From NCBI GenBank assembly GCA_003577275.1, contig QEVO01000002.1:1-64000 (forward strand): 64,000 nucleotides of DNA. Reading direction: 5' to 3'. Shown one piece after another: positions 53,735 to 63,839 of the stretch; the stretch's first letter is position 1, and every line of letters begins with the position of its first letter. The notes under the pieces were generated by a model. That model saw only the letters and a list, made by a program, of their open reading frames with translations, was not told where the DNA came from and ran no database searches. Made by a program: the position numbers and the translations under genes. The DNA is from Pseudomonadota bacterium. Its GTDB lineage: Bacteria > Pseudomonadota > Alphaproteobacteria > Sphingomonadales > Govanellaceae.

Positions 53735-54753
53735 GAGCGCGCCTGGCGGTGGCCGGCGATGCAGCGGGCGGTATGGAGGGCGGCGATCAGGCTTTCAGCG
53801 CTGGCCAAGCCCCGCCCGGCGATGTCAAGGGCGGTGCCGTGATCGGGCGAGGTGCGGACGATGGAAAGCCCGAGCGTGATGTTGACGCCGCGCTCGAAAT
53901 TGAGGGCTTTCAACGGGATCAGCGCCTGGTCATGGTACATGCACAAGGCGGCGTCATAGCTGGCGCGGACGGCGGCGGAAAACAGGCTGTCGGGGGGGTA
54001 GGGGCCTTCGACCTGCCCGTCCTCTTGACGCAGCGCCGCCACCGCCGGGGCAATGACGTCAATCTCTTCCCGGCCCAGCGCCCCGCCTTCACCGGCATGC
54101 GGGTTGAGGCCGGCCACCGCCAAGCGCGGGGTGGAGATGGCGAAATCGCGGCGCAGCGCCGCCAGCACGCGGCGACCGGTTTCAATGATGTGAGCGGTGG
54201 TCAGGGAGGCCGCCACCCTGGCCAGAGGGATGTGAACGGTCAGCGGCACCACGCGCAAGCCGGGGATGGCCAGCATCATGATGGGGCGCTCTTGCGCGCC
54301 GACCAGATCGGCAATGAATTCGGTATGCCCGGGGTGCTTGAAGCCGGCATCATAAAGCACGCTTTTTTGGATCGGATTGGTGACCACGCCGCTCACCGCG
54401 CCACTTGCCGCCAACCGCACCGCCTCGCTGATGGAGCGAATGACGGCGCCGGCGGTCCGAGGCGAGGGCTGGCCGAAGGTCAGCACGCCGCCGGCGTCCA
54501 ATGGCAGCACGGGCAGGGCGTCGGCAAAAACCGCCAGCGCCTCCTGCGGCGAGGAAACCGCCTTTATGGGCGTCGTCAGGCCAAGGGCCTTATCGGCCAT
54601 GGCCAGCGCCTTAAGGTCTGCCAGGGCCACGAACGGCGGCAGGCTTTCCGTGTGGCGGGCGCGCCAGGCTTTAAGCGTGATTTCGGGGCCGACGCCTGCC
54701 GGCTCGCCCATGGTGAGGGCTAGAGGGTGATTAGCGGTAGTCGATGATGGCAT
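53731..54753 (-). CDS. pdxA: 4-hydroxythreonine-4-phosphate dehydrogenase
   Basis: 340 residues. [25 protein letters not shown] and [12 protein letters not shown] are family signatures, the histidines being metal ligands. The enzyme oxidises 4-phosphohydroxy-threonine in pyridoxal-phosphate synthesis. Start ATG 54753 overlaps the surA end by 23 bp, favouring coupled translation. Confidence 0.95.
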   Translation of the reverse strand: MPSSTTANHPLALTMGEPAGVGPEITLKAWRARHTESLPPFVALADLKALAMADKALGLTTPIKAVSSPQEALAVFADALPVLPLDAGGVLTFGQPSPRTAGAVIRSISEAVRLAASGAVSGVVTNPIQKSVLYDAGFKHPGHTEFIADLVGAQERPIMMLAIPGLRVVPLTVHIPLARVAASLTTAHIIETGRRVLAALRRDFAISTPRLAVAGLNPHAGEGGALGREEIDVIAPAVAALRQEDGQVEGPYPPDSLFSAAVRASYDAALCMYHDQALIPLKALNFERGVNITLGLSIVRTSPDHGTALDIAGRGLASAESLIAALHTARCIAGHRQARS

Positions 54754-56014
54754 CCCGGCGCAAATCCCGAAGATAGCGGCGCGCCATCAGCGACAGCCGC
54801 TGTTGGGTCAGCGATTCCGAGACGGCGTCGAAGGTCGGCACGCGCACCTCGGGCACGGTACGCTCGCATAATACCAGAACCCGAGCGCCATTGGGCGCCG
54901 GAAATGGCGCGGCGGCGCGGCCAACCTCAAGACGCTCCAGCCGTTCCTGGGCGTCCGGCGGCAGGTCGCCCAAGCGCATCACGCCGAGCCGGCCGCCTTC
55001 CTTGGCGCCCAGCGCTGCCGGTTCAGGCAGATTTTGGCACGAACTGATGCTCTGGGTGGCGCGGGCGGCTCGGCTCATGGCCGCCTCCATGGTCTCGCCG
55101 GCGGCGCTTTCAAACAGGTACTGGTGGAGTGACAATTGGGTATCAGCCGGATCGGCATCGAGAATTTTGCGGCGGTCGCGCAGCAGCATGATGTAGTAGC
55201 CGCCCGGCGTCTCTATGGGGTCGGATATCTGGTTGGCCCGCATGCCGCCGAGCGCCTTGACCACTTCCTCGGCGAGTTGTCCTTGCGGCACCCATCCCAG
55301 ATCGCCGCCGCCGGCGGCGGTGGCTGCTTCGGAAAACTGCCGGGCCACCACCTGGAACGGCGCGCCGCCGCGCAGTTGTTCAACCAGCCGTTCGGCATTG
55401 GCGCGCACTTCCGCCGCCCGGGCGGGGACGTCAACAATGAGGAAAATCTCGGACAGCAGATATTCGCTTTGGCCCTGGCTCTGCTGCAGCTTGTCCAACA
55501 CCGCCTGCACTTCCTCGTCGCCCACCGTGATCTGCTGACGGTAGCGGCCGCGCACCAGCCGCGACCAGGCGATTTCGGCCCTGACCTGGGAGCGCAGCGC
55601 GTCCAGGCTGGCCCCGGCGCGTTTCAGATAGGCGTCGAACTGCTGGGGCGTCATGCGGTACTGCTGGCCGATGGCGGTCAGGGTTTCATCGACTTCCGCA
55701 TCGGAAATGATGACGTCGAAATTCTCGGCTTCCTGAATTTGCAGCTTCTCGTCGATCAGGTTCTGCATCGCCTGCCGGCGCAGGAATTGCTTTTGCTCAG
55801 GCGTGACCTCGGCATTGACCGAGGCCAAGATCAGGCTCAAGCGCTGATCGACGTCGTAGGCGGATACCACCTGGTCATTGACCACGGCCTCGATGCTCTG
55901 CACATCGATGCTTTGCGCCGCGGCCGGCGGGGCGGCCAACGTCCACGCCAACGCCGCGGCAAGGCCAAGAGACCACCCCAGGACGCCCCATAGTCGCTTG
56001 CCGTCGTCAGTCAT
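54731..56014 (-). CDS. surA: Periplasmic chaperone/prolyl isomerase SurA
   Basis: 427 residues. Signal peptide ending PAAAQS; a SurA N-terminal domain (IEAVVNDQVVSAYDVDQRL); one clear parvulin domain (about 185-285, GGGDLGWVPQGQLAEEV). The second parvulin domain is degenerate (KEGGRLGVMRLGDLPPD). It escorts outer-membrane proteins, including LptD encoded just upstream. Confidence 0.9.
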   Translation of the reverse strand: MTDDGKRLWGVLGWSLGLAAALAWTLAAPPAAAQSIDVQSIEAVVNDQVVSAYDVDQRLSLILASVNAEVTPEQKQFLRRQAMQNLIDEKLQIQEAENFDVIISDAEVDETLTAIGQQYRMTPQQFDAYLKRAGASLDALRSQVRAEIAWSRLVRGRYRQQITVGDEEVQAVLDKLQQSQGQSEYLLSEIFLIVDVPARAAEVRANAERLVEQLRGGAPFQVVARQFSEAATAAGGGDLGWVPQGQLAEEVVKALGGMRANQISDPIETPGGYYIMLLRDRRKILDADPADTQLSLHQYLFESAAGETMEAAMSRAARATQSISSCQNLPEPAALGAKEGGRLGVMRLGDLPPDAQERLERLEVGRAAAPFPAPNGARVLVLCERTVPEVRVPTFDAVSESLTQQRLSLMARRYLRDLRRDAIIDYR

Positions 56015-56087
56015 TCACCCTCCCCGCCAGGCTTTCGACCCGCCCCAACGCCGTTGCTGCCTTGTATCTTGTCGCCATCGTATCCGG

Positions 56088-58241
56088 TTATCCGAGGTTT
56101 TTCAGCGCAATCTTCAAGATGATCGAGGTGTCCGGTTCGATATCGCGGTCGCGGGTGTAACGTTTGTCAAGAATGACGCCAAAACGCAAGCATTCATCCT
56201 CATAATAGACGCCGCCCCGGGCCTCGATGCTTGCCTTGCGGTCGATATCATGGGTGTAACTCCCCAAAATCCGCCAATTCTTGGCGATCTGGTAGACCGC
56301 GCCGGCGCGCACTTCCTCCCGCGCCTGAAGCGGGTTTGTCGGATCCAAATCCTCCGCCCCCGTCTTCAGGTTAAGATAGCCCACCGTTACCCGGAATGTC
56401 TCCGGACCGATGAAGGCGTCGATCTCGTTGCGCCGCAGCTTCCAATGGTTGTTATCCAGCCGCATCCTGTAAATAAGATCCAAATAGGGCGATAGCGTGA
56501 CCTCAAGCCGGCCGACGATATCGGAAAACCGCCCTTCCAGCCCGGTGCCGAGCGGAATTTCATCGTCCCGCTGCAAGCGGTAGCTTTGGCCGACGAGGGC
56601 CCGCGCCGAAACGCTGCCGCCGTCCAGCCCATAGCGCAAGCCGTAATCCACCCGCGAGCCGCCCTCCCAGCGATCGAGGCCGGCGTAGCGGCTGGCGGCA
56701 AAGAGATTGGTGTCGTCAAAACCGACGATGCGGCTGTCCTCGTTGGGGATGTCGTCGGGATTGCCGCCATTAAACGCGCCAACGAGCGCCATCACCGGTT
56801 CCAAGGTCTGCTGGCTGTTCTGCCCGGCGCGCACCAGGGGCAGACGCCATTCCAGGCGGGCTTGCGGCAGCAGGCGATAGGTGGTGCCGTTTTGACCGCC
56901 GTAGGCTGCTTCGTCAGGGCTGGCGGCGTTCGAGACATGATAGACGTCGCCGCGGACGCTGACGCCCACGGTGTAGATCGAGCCGGATTCGGCGACAAAC
57001 GGCACCTCCCAACGCCCAGCCGCGGCCAGCCGACGGGTATCCATACCATCGAGCCGGGTGATCGCCAGGGCATTGCCATCAAACTCGAAACTGCCGCCAA
57101 GGAGGGCGGGCGGACTGCGGTAATGGTATTCCACCATCGGCAGCGCAAAGGGGGTCAGCCCGGTATCGTCCTCGATGCGCAAGCCCTGGAAACCGAGCGC
57201 GGTGGCGGCGGCGTAGCTTCGCTTGCCGAAGCGCTCCACGGCCGCCTCGCTGACGATGGTGTCGATCTTGCTGAAGCGGTAGCGCCGCAGGTAGGTATCG
57301 TCGCTGGCCCAGCCGGCATTGTACCGCCACTGCCACGACCCGCCGACGCCGATGGGATCGTCCATGCGGAAGCGGCCGTTGCTGAAAATGTGGCCGCGAA
57401 ACTCGTTGCGGCCAGTAGTGGCGCCGAAGGCGTCGCGTTCGTCCACGTATGTCACGCTGCCATCGACTTTATATTTCCCCCGTCCGATATGATGCCGGTA
57501 CTCGCCGGCCATCACCAGGCCTTCCCTCGTGGTCACGATGGGCTCGATGGTGGCGTCTTGGTTTTGCGCGATCCGCCAGTAGTAGGGCGTGCGGAAAATC
57601 AGGCCCAAGGCCCCGGAGCGCCCGAGGTCCGGCGCCAGAAAGCCGCTGGCGGCATGCACCGTGGGGTCGGGGTGGGAGAAATAGGGAGTATAGACCACCG
57701 GCACCCCGAAGGCTTCGATCCAGGCGTTCTTGTAGGTCACCCGCTTGCGGTCGCGGTCGTGGACCACACGCACCGCCTTGACCTGCCATAGCGGCGTCTC
57801 CTCAACGCTGCAGATCTTGCACGGCGAATAGACGGCGCGGCTAAGGATCAGCCGGTCGCCGCCCTCCAATGCCCCCTTGTCGGAGGCAAAGCGGGAATCA
57901 TCGGCGAGAATGACCCCGATATGCTCGATAACGCCGTTCTTGAAGCGGTCGTCAATGATGAGATTTTCGGCGGTGATGATGGCGCCGTCCCGCGCTTCCG
58001 CCCACAGCTTGCCTTTGACCGTCACCTCGCCGCTGGCGCGGTCATAGACGATGCGATCGGCGTGGACCACCATGTCGTCATAGGACATGACGACATTGCC
58101 GTCGGCAACGATAAGCTCGCTGTTGCGGTCATAGGTCAGGCTATCGGCGGCAAAGTCAATGGGCTTGCCGGCCTCCTCCTCGGCATGGGCCGGGGAAACG
58201 GCGGCGGCAAGCATCAGCGCGGCGATGAAGCGAGCTTTCAT
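56088..58241 (-). CDS. lptD: LPS-assembly protein LptD
   Basis: 717 residues. Signal peptide MKARFIAALMLAAAVSPAHA; N-terminal OstA/LptA-like jellyroll (IDFAADSLTYDRNSELIVAD); cysteines in SPCKICSVEE; C-terminal beta-barrel. It inserts lipopolysaccharide into the outer leaflet. ATG 58241 is chosen since the signal peptide starts there. In many alphaproteobacteria lptF and lptG lie between pepA and lptD; they are absent here. Confidence 0.92.
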   Translation of the reverse strand: MKARFIAALMLAAAVSPAHAEEEAGKPIDFAADSLTYDRNSELIVADGNVVMSYDDMVVHADRIVYDRASGEVTVKGKLWAEARDGAIITAENLIIDDRFKNGVIEHIGVILADDSRFASDKGALEGGDRLILSRAVYSPCKICSVEETPLWQVKAVRVVHDRDRKRVTYKNAWIEAFGVPVVYTPYFSHPDPTVHAASGFLAPDLGRSGALGLIFRTPYYWRIAQNQDATIEPIVTTREGLVMAGEYRHHIGRGKYKVDGSVTYVDERDAFGATTGRNEFRGHIFSNGRFRMDDPIGVGGSWQWRYNAGWASDDTYLRRYRFSKIDTIVSEAAVERFGKRSYAAATALGFQGLRIEDDTGLTPFALPMVEYHYRSPPALLGGSFEFDGNALAITRLDGMDTRRLAAAGRWEVPFVAESGSIYTVGVSVRGDVYHVSNAASPDEAAYGGQNGTTYRLLPQARLEWRLPLVRAGQNSQQTLEPVMALVGAFNGGNPDDIPNEDSRIVGFDDTNLFAASRYAGLDRWEGGSRVDYGLRYGLDGGSVSARALVGQSYRLQRDDEIPLGTGLEGRFSDIVGRLEVTLSPYLDLIYRMRLDNNHWKLRRNEIDAFIGPETFRVTVGYLNLKTGAEDLDPTNPLQAREEVRAGAVYQIAKNWRILGSYTHDIDRKASIEARGGVYYEDECLRFGVILDKRYTRDRDIEPDTSIILKIALKNLG

Positions 58242-58377
58242 GGCCAGTCTTTTTATCGGGTTTGCAAGGCCTTGCCTAATGGTTTTTGCCGCTACCCCGC
58301 CGCCGTTGACCCACCAGGCGCGACCTGCAATAGTGCCTGCCGAATTGGCCGAACCTTTGAGGAGTAAAACCGACGCC

Positions 58378-59877
58378 ATGAAGATTTCCTTCGCCAAACC
58401 TGCTGCATTGAAAGGCCATGCCGCCGTCGTATTCGCCGGACCGGGCGGCAAGTTGTTCTCCCACGGCGTTAAGCTGGACGCGGACAGCGGCGGCGCCATC
58501 ACCCGGGCGATCAAGGCGGCGTCGTTCGAGGGCAAGAAAAATCAGTTGCTTGAGCTTCTCGGCTTGCCCCACATCGGGGCAACAAGGCTGATCGTGGCGG
58601 GCGTCGGCAAAGCCGGCGATATCGACGCCAAGGCCGCGGAGGAAGTGGGCGGCGCCCTCATCGCCAAGCTGCAGACCAGCGGCGAGACGGCGGTCCATAT
58701 CGTTATCGACGATATTGCCGGCCTGAAGCTTACGGGGGGTGACTTTGCCGCCCGCGTCGCCTATGGCCTGAAGCTGAGGAGCTATCGCTTCGACCGCTAT
58801 CGCACCAAGGAGGAGGAGGGCAAGAAGCCAACCTTGACCAAGGTCGTGGTCATGGTTGACGAGGCGAAGAAGGCGGAGGCCGCCTTCGCCCGTCTGGAGG
58901 CGGTGGCGAATGGCGTCTTCTTCGCCCGCGATCTGGTCAGCGAGCCGGGCAATGTCATCTATCCCGAAAGTTACGCCAAAGAGATCAAGAAGCTGGAAAA
59001 GCAGGGACTTAAGATCCAGGTTCTGGACGAGAAGGCGATGAAGAAGCTGGGCATGGGGGCGCTCTTGGGCGTTTCCCAAGGCAGCGCTCACGCGGCCAAG
59101 CTGGCAATCTTGGAATGGCGCGGCGCGAAGAACGCCAAGGCCAAGCCCATTGCTTTCGTCGGCAAGGGACTGACCTTCGATTCCGGCGGCATCTCGCTGA
59201 AACCCGGCGAGGGCATGCAGGACATGAAGTTCGACATGGCGGGATCGGCGGCAGTGGTCGGCGTCATGCAGGCGCTGGCGGCGCGTCAAGCCAGGGTCAA
59301 TGCGGTGGGCGTGGTGGCGCTGGTGGAGAACATGCCGTCCGACAAGGCGCAGCGGCCGGGCGACGTGGTCAAGTCGATGTCGGGTCAGACCATCGAGGTG
59401 ATCAATACCGACGCCGAGGGCCGGCTCGTTCTCGCCGATGCCTTGTGGTACACCCAAGACCGCTTCAAGCCGCAATGCGTCATCGATCTTGCCACCCTGA
59501 CGGGGGCGATGATCATCGCCCTTGGCCATGAATACGCTGGCGTCTTTTCCAATAATGACACCCTGGCCAAGCAGTTGATCGCCGCCGGCGAGGCCGAAGG
59601 CGATCTCGTCTGGCGCATGCCCATCGGCAAGATGTATGAGAAGGACATCGAGAGCGACATTGCCGACATGAAAAACGTCGGCGCGGGCCGCACCGCCGGC
59701 AGCATCGCCGGCGCGGTATTTTTGCAGCGTTTCGTCAATGACCTGCCGTGGGCGCACATCGACATCGCCGGCACCGCCTGGATCAAGAAGGACAAGCCGA
59801 CCACGCCGAAAGGCGCCACCGGCTATGGCGTGCGGCTTTTGGATCGTCTGGTCGCCGACTATTATGAGGAGAAGTAA
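58378..59877 (+). CDS. pepA: Leucyl aminopeptidase
   Basis: 499 residues, M17 family. The substrate/metal motifs are VGKGLTFDSGGISLKP, KFDMAGSAAV and the signature NTDAEGRLVLADAL. It is cytoplasmic and removes N-terminal residues from peptides. Divergent from lptD (136-bp gap) and followed after 9 bp by holC, a common alphaproteobacterial order. Start ATG 58378; an upstream frame overlaps lptD. Confidence 0.94.
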   Translation: MKISFAKPAALKGHAAVVFAGPGGKLFSHGVKLDADSGGAITRAIKAASFEGKKNQLLELLGLPHIGATRLIVAGVGKAGDIDAKAAEEVGGALIAKLQTSGETAVHIVIDDIAGLKLTGGDFAARVAYGLKLRSYRFDRYRTKEEEGKKPTLTKVVVMVDEAKKAEAAFARLEAVANGVFFARDLVSEPGNVIYPESYAKEIKKLEKQGLKIQVLDEKAMKKLGMGALLGVSQGSAHAAKLAILEWRGAKNAKAKPIAFVGKGLTFDSGGISLKPGEGMQDMKFDMAGSAAVVGVMQALAARQARVNAVGVVALVENMPSDKAQRPGDVVKSMSGQTIEVINTDAEGRLVLADALWYTQDRFKPQCVIDLATLTGAMIIALGHEYAGVFSNNDTLAKQLIAAGEAEGDLVWRMPIGKMYEKDIESDIADMKNVGAGRTAGSIAGAVFLQRFVNDLPWAHIDIAGTAWIKKDKPTTPKGATGYGVRLLDRLVADYYEEK

Positions 59878-59886
59878 GCGCCGCCC

Positions 59887-60336
59887 ATGACCGAGGTGAG
59901 CTTCTATCACCTGCAACGCCAGCCGTTGTCGCAAGCGCTGCCCAAGTTGTTGGAGCGGGCGTTGGCGGCGGGGCATCGCGCGGTGGTGCTCGCTGGTTCG
60001 CAAGAGCGGGTGGAGGCGTTGGACAACACGCTCTGGGTCTATGATCCCGACAGTTTTCTGCCGCACGGCACCGCGCGCGCCGGCTTTGCGGAGCAGCAGC
60101 CGATTTATCTGACCACCGAGGATGAGAATCCCAATCAGGCGTCGCTCCTTGTGCTCATCGACGGCATGGAACCCGCCGATATTTCCGCTTATGCGCGCTG
60201 TCTTGATCTTTTTGACGGCAACGATCAGGCGGCGGTGGACGCGGCGCGGCTGCGCTGGAAAAAATACAAGGACGCCGGCCATCAAGTGACCTACTGGCAG
60301 CAAAAACCCGGCGGCGGTTGGGAGAAGAAGGGATAG
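59887..60336 (+). CDS. holC: DNA polymerase III chi subunit
   Basis: 149 residues. FYHLQRQPLSQALPKLLERA and WVYDPDSFLPHG are typical of HolC. The chi subunit joins the clamp loader to single-strand-binding protein. Located directly after pepA. Confidence 0.9.
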   Translation: MTEVSFYHLQRQPLSQALPKLLERALAAGHRAVVLAGSQERVEALDNTLWVYDPDSFLPHGTARAGFAEQQPIYLTTEDENPNQASLLVLIDGMEPADISAYARCLDLFDGNDQAAVDAARLRWKKYKDAGHQVTYWQQKPGGGWEKKG

Positions 60337-60385
60337 GGCCAATTGATGGGTCCGCTGTCGCTTGACCCATCCTACGGTTTACGGT

Positions 60386-62242
60386 TCAGGCTTCCAGCGC
60401 TTCCGATGCCGCGAGCCACGCCGCCTCGGCTTGTGCGATTTCTTCAGCAAGATCGTTGTCGCGGCGGGTAAGCTGCGCCAGTTTGGCGTTGTGCGCCGCT
60501 TCATAAAGCGACGGATCCGTGAGCGCCTGTTGCACCTTGGCGCGTTCCGCCTCAAATTTGTGAAGCCGCGCTTCGGCTTCAGCGACGGCTTTCTTGTGCG
60601 CGCTCAAGCGCTGCCGTTGATCGGTGTCCTGGCGGCGGCCGTTGCTTTTGGCGGCGGCGGATTTTTCGGAAGCGGCGGCGCGACGTTCGCTCAAGACCAA
60701 TTTTTCATAATCGTCAAGATCGCCGTCGAAGGGCGCAACCGTACCATTCGCCACCAGCCAGATGCGATCGGCGCAGGTTTCCACGAAGTGACGGTCGTGG
60801 CTGATGAACACCACCGCGCCGGGAAATTCCTGTAACGCAGTGATCAGCGCCTCGCGGGCATCGAGATCAAGGTGGTTGGTCGGTTCGTCCAATATGAGCA
60901 GCGCCGGATTGCCGATGCCGATCATGGCGAACAACAGGCGCGCCTTCTCGCCGCCCGACAGCGTGGCAATCTTGTTGCCCGCCTTATCGGCGCTGAAGCC
61001 CGCGCCGCCGAGCCGCGTGCGCAACTCGCGCTCGCTGGCGCGGGGCAGACGACGGGCAAGTTCGAGGAGCGGCGTCGCCTCTTCGTCCAATTCATCCAAC
61101 TGATGCTGCGCGAAATATCCGGCGGCGAGCTTCGGCACGGTGACGATGCGGCCGGTCTCCGGTTTCAAGCGGCCGGATAGCAGCTTGGCGAAGGTCGACT
61201 TGCCGTTGCCGTTCTGCCCCACCAGCGCCACCCGGTCGTCGGGATCAAGCCGCAGCGTCAGGTTTTTCAATATTGGATGGCCGGGCTCGTAGCCCACCGC
61301 CACGCCGTCAATGGCCATCAACGGCGGCGACAATCGCTCCGGCGCGGGGAAGTGGATCACCGGCGCCTCCGCCTGCGCCGCCAAGGTGATCGGCGTCAGT
61401 TTGGCCAGCGCCTTCATCCGGCTTTGCGCTTGCCGCGCTTTTGACGCCTTGGCGCGGAAGCGGTCGACGAAGGCCTGAATGCGCGCCCGCTCGCTGTCGA
61501 TGCGCCGCGCCTCCGCCGCGATACGCTCGCGATCGGCGGCCAGCCGCGCCATGAAGCGCTCGAAATCGCCGGGGTAATAGGCGAGCTTCAAGTTATCGAG
61601 ATGCAAAATGCCGTCCGCCACGCGGTTGAGGAAATCACGGTCATGGCTGATGACGATCACCGTATGGCGGTAGGACTTCAAAAACGTCTCCAGCCACATC
61701 ACCCCTTCAAGGTCGAGATAGTTGGTGGGCTCGTCGAGAAGAAGGAGATCCGGCTCGGCGAAAAGCGCGCCGGCCAACGCCACCCGCATCCGCCAGCCGC
61801 CGGAAAAGTCGCCGCAGGGGCGGGCCTGGGCCGCCGCGTCGAAGCCGAGGCCGGCGAGGATCTGCGCCGCCCGCGCCTCCGCCCGATAGCCATCCAAGGC
61901 GGCAAGGCGGGCGTGGATCGCCGGCTGGTCCTCGGCCGGCGCATGCTCGGCCTGGTGGAGAAGATCGGCTAATTCCACATGAGCGGCGATCACCGTGCCG
62001 ACGAGCGAGGCGTCGCCCGACGGCGCTTCCTGGGCGACATGGGCGATGCGCGCCCGTTTGGGCAGGTCGATGGAGCCGCTCTCGCCGTGAATCTCGCCCA
62101 AGATCAGCCGAAACAGGGTCGATTTGCCGATGCCGTTGCGGCCCACGAGCCCCACCCGCGCCCCCGTTGGGATGGCGGTCGAGGCGTGATCCAGCAACAG
62201 GCGCGCGCCGATGCGGTAGGTGAGGTCGGTAATGGTCAGCAT
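60386..62242 (-). CDS. ABC-F family ATPase (YheS/Uup-like)
   Basis: 618 residues with two ABC domains. Walker A motifs are GRNGIGKST and GQNGNGKST; signatures FSGGWRMRVA and LSGGEKARLL; Walker B LLLLDEPTNYLD and LILDEPTNHLD. A lysine/arginine-rich linker joins them and a C-terminal coiled coil (about 535-615) follows. ABC-F proteins act on ribosomes rather than as transporters. It converges on holC. Confidence 0.9.
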   Translation of the reverse strand: MLTITDLTYRIGARLLLDHASTAIPTGARVGLVGRNGIGKSTLFRLILGEIHGESGSIDLPKRARIAHVAQEAPSGDASLVGTVIAAHVELADLLHQAEHAPAEDQPAIHARLAALDGYRAEARAAQILAGLGFDAAAQARPCGDFSGGWRMRVALAGALFAEPDLLLLDEPTNYLDLEGVMWLETFLKSYRHTVIVISHDRDFLNRVADGILHLDNLKLAYYPGDFERFMARLAADRERIAAEARRIDSERARIQAFVDRFRAKASKARQAQSRMKALAKLTPITLAAQAEAPVIHFPAPERLSPPLMAIDGVAVGYEPGHPILKNLTLRLDPDDRVALVGQNGNGKSTFAKLLSGRLKPETGRIVTVPKLAAGYFAQHQLDELDEEATPLLELARRLPRASERELRTRLGGAGFSADKAGNKIATLSGGEKARLLFAMIGIGNPALLILDEPTNHLDLDAREALITALQEFPGAVVFISHDRHFVETCADRIWLVANGTVAPFDGDLDDYEKLVLSERRAAASEKSAAAKSNGRRQDTDQRQRLSAHKKAVAEAEARLHKFEAERAKVQQALTDPSLYEAAHNAKLAQLTRRDNDLAEEIAQAEAAWLAASEALEA

Positions 62243-62371
62243 AGATTGGGCTCGCTTTCGCGGCGCTTCTTATCACAAGGCTTAGGCCAGGCATAGGGTT
62301 GCGGGCGGCGGCCGAACCCTTTATAAGCGCCCGCGAAGGAACAACCCGTCAAAGAAGGGCTTACATTGGCT

Positions 62372-62794
62372 ATGGCTATCGAACGCACCTTTTCGATCAT
62401 CAAACCCGACGCCACCCGGCGCAACCTGACCGGCAAGGTCAACGCCATGCTGGAAGCGGCGGGCCTGCGCATCATCGCGCAAAAGCGCATCCGTATGACC
62501 CGCGCCCAGGCCGAGGGCTTTTACGCCGTGCACCGCGAGCGGCCGTTTTTCAACGACCTGTGCAATTTTATGTGCTCCGGCCCGGTGGTGGTGCAGGTGC
62601 TGGAAGGCGAGAATGCGGTGGCCAAGAACCGCGAGGTGATGGGGGCGACCAATCCGGCCCAGGCCGCCGAAGGCACCATCCGCAAGGCGTTCGCCGAAAG
62701 CATCGAGGCGAACTCGGTCCACGGCTCGGATTCGCCGGAAAACGCCGCCACCGAAATCGCCTTCTTCTTTAGCGAGAACGAGATCGTCGGGTAA
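62372..62794 (+). CDS. ndk: Nucleoside-diphosphate kinase
   Basis: 140 residues. [11 protein letters not shown] at the N-terminus, [11 protein letters not shown], and the active-site histidine in [12 protein letters not shown]. It transfers phosphate from ATP to NDPs. ATG 62372; divergent from the ABC-F gene. Confidence 0.95.
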   Translation: MAIERTFSIIKPDATRRNLTGKVNAMLEAAGLRIIAQKRIRMTRAQAEGFYAVHRERPFFNDLCNFMCSGPVVVQVLEGENAVAKNREVMGATNPAQAAEGTIRKAFAESIEANSVHGSDSPENAATEIAFFFSENEIVG

Positions 62795-62816
62795 GTCCGG
62801 GCGAGAGCTTAAAACG

Positions 62817-62847
62817 AAAAGACCAGCCGCAAGGCTGGTCTTTTTTA
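62817..62847 (+). terminator. Bidirectional terminator between ndk and PEP-CTERM gene
   Basis: A 12-bp stem (AAAAGACCAGCC/GGCTGGTCTTTT with GCAA loop) is flanked by A and T tracts on both sides, so it can serve ndk and the convergent gene. Confidence 0.85.
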
Positions 62848-62863
62848 TTGCAGCGCGCTGATC

Positions 62864-63691
62864 TTAGCGCCGGCGACGCATCAGGCCCATGCCGATCAGA
62901 CCCACGCCCAACAGGCCCAAAGCGGCCGGGGCGGGGGTTTCGGTCGGCACATCGACCGGGGCGAAGGTGTCGCGGAATTCCCAGGAAATTACATCGTGAT
63001 TGGCCCACGCGGCGCCGGTGCCGGAGGTGAAGCCGACAAACGCGTTGGTGCTGCCGAGCACCGTGGTCAAATCCACTGTATAGGAAAGAAGCGCCAATAG
63101 CGGCCGAGTGTCCGAATTATTGAGGCGCACTTCCAGAAGGTCGGTGGCGCCGTTGTAGTCAACCCACGCCACCAGGTCCGTACCGCTGTCAAGGGTAAAG
63201 CCTGGCGCATCGCTGCGCGCCACGGAGCTCATATTGCCGTTGATGTCGATGCCGACGTGGTTGTCGTTATTGCCGTCGCCGCCGCCGTTGTTCCAGTTAT
63301 CGAATTCGACGCCGACGCTGTTGCCGAGGCCCGCATAGCCGATGCCGCCGCCAAGACCGCCGACCGAGTTGGAAACCGTCTGCACCACGAACACCAGGCC
63401 GTCGGCGCCGCCGTTGCCCTGGTGGTTGAAATTGAACCGGAACTTGGTGCTGAACGAGACATTGGTGTTGAGGGTAACGGCGGAGGTGCTGAACGCCGAT
63501 CCCGACTTGCTGCCGCTGGCCGGGGTGACGCGCAGGACGTTGCGGAGGCTGTCATCGACCGCGGTGGCGGCATTGCCGTTCAGCGTCAAACCGGCGGTGG
63601 ATGAGAAATCGTTGAAAAGAATGGTCGTCGCCGAGGCGGCGGTGGCCGACGCCATGAGAAAAGCCGTTGCCAGTCCCAGAACGTTACGCAT
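62864..63691 (-). CDS. Secreted lectin-like protein with PEP-CTERM-type anchor
   Basis: 275 residues. Signal peptide MRNVLGLATAFLMASATAAS; an L-type-lectin-like beta domain with VGVEFDNWNN and NDNHVGIDING, resembling the Ca/Mn-binding loop; and a C-terminal sorting region PAPAALGLLGVGLIGMGLMR ending in arginines. The expected PEP is replaced by TPAPAA. Probably exported and processed by an exosortase, then displayed at the surface to bind glycans (inference). Confidence 0.8.
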   Translation of the reverse strand: MRNVLGLATAFLMASATAASATTILFNDFSSTAGLTLNGNAATAVDDSLRNVLRVTPASGSKSGSAFSTSAVTLNTNVSFSTKFRFNFNHQGNGGADGLVFVVQTVSNSVGGLGGGIGYAGLGNSVGVEFDNWNNGGGDGNNDNHVGIDINGNMSSVARSDAPGFTLDSGTDLVAWVDYNGATDLLEVRLNNSDTRPLLALLSYTVDLTTVLGSTNAFVGFTSGTGAAWANHDVISWEFRDTFAPVDVPTETPAPAALGLLGVGLIGMGLMRRRR

Positions 63692-63839
63692 GAGAGCCCC
63701 TTTAAGAAAATGCAAAAATTGATCTCTAAAAGTCATATAGCAATAATTGTGCCGCAGTAAGAATATCATTTTATATTAAATAATTAGCGGCATTCATAGG
63801 TATCCGCAATGTCAGAAATTGTAAGATTTTCCGACAATT

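Noticed and set aside
58276..60342. Minus-strand open frame of 688 codons opposite pepA and holC
   Set aside because: Both plus-strand genes have firm family signatures; the antisense frame has none.
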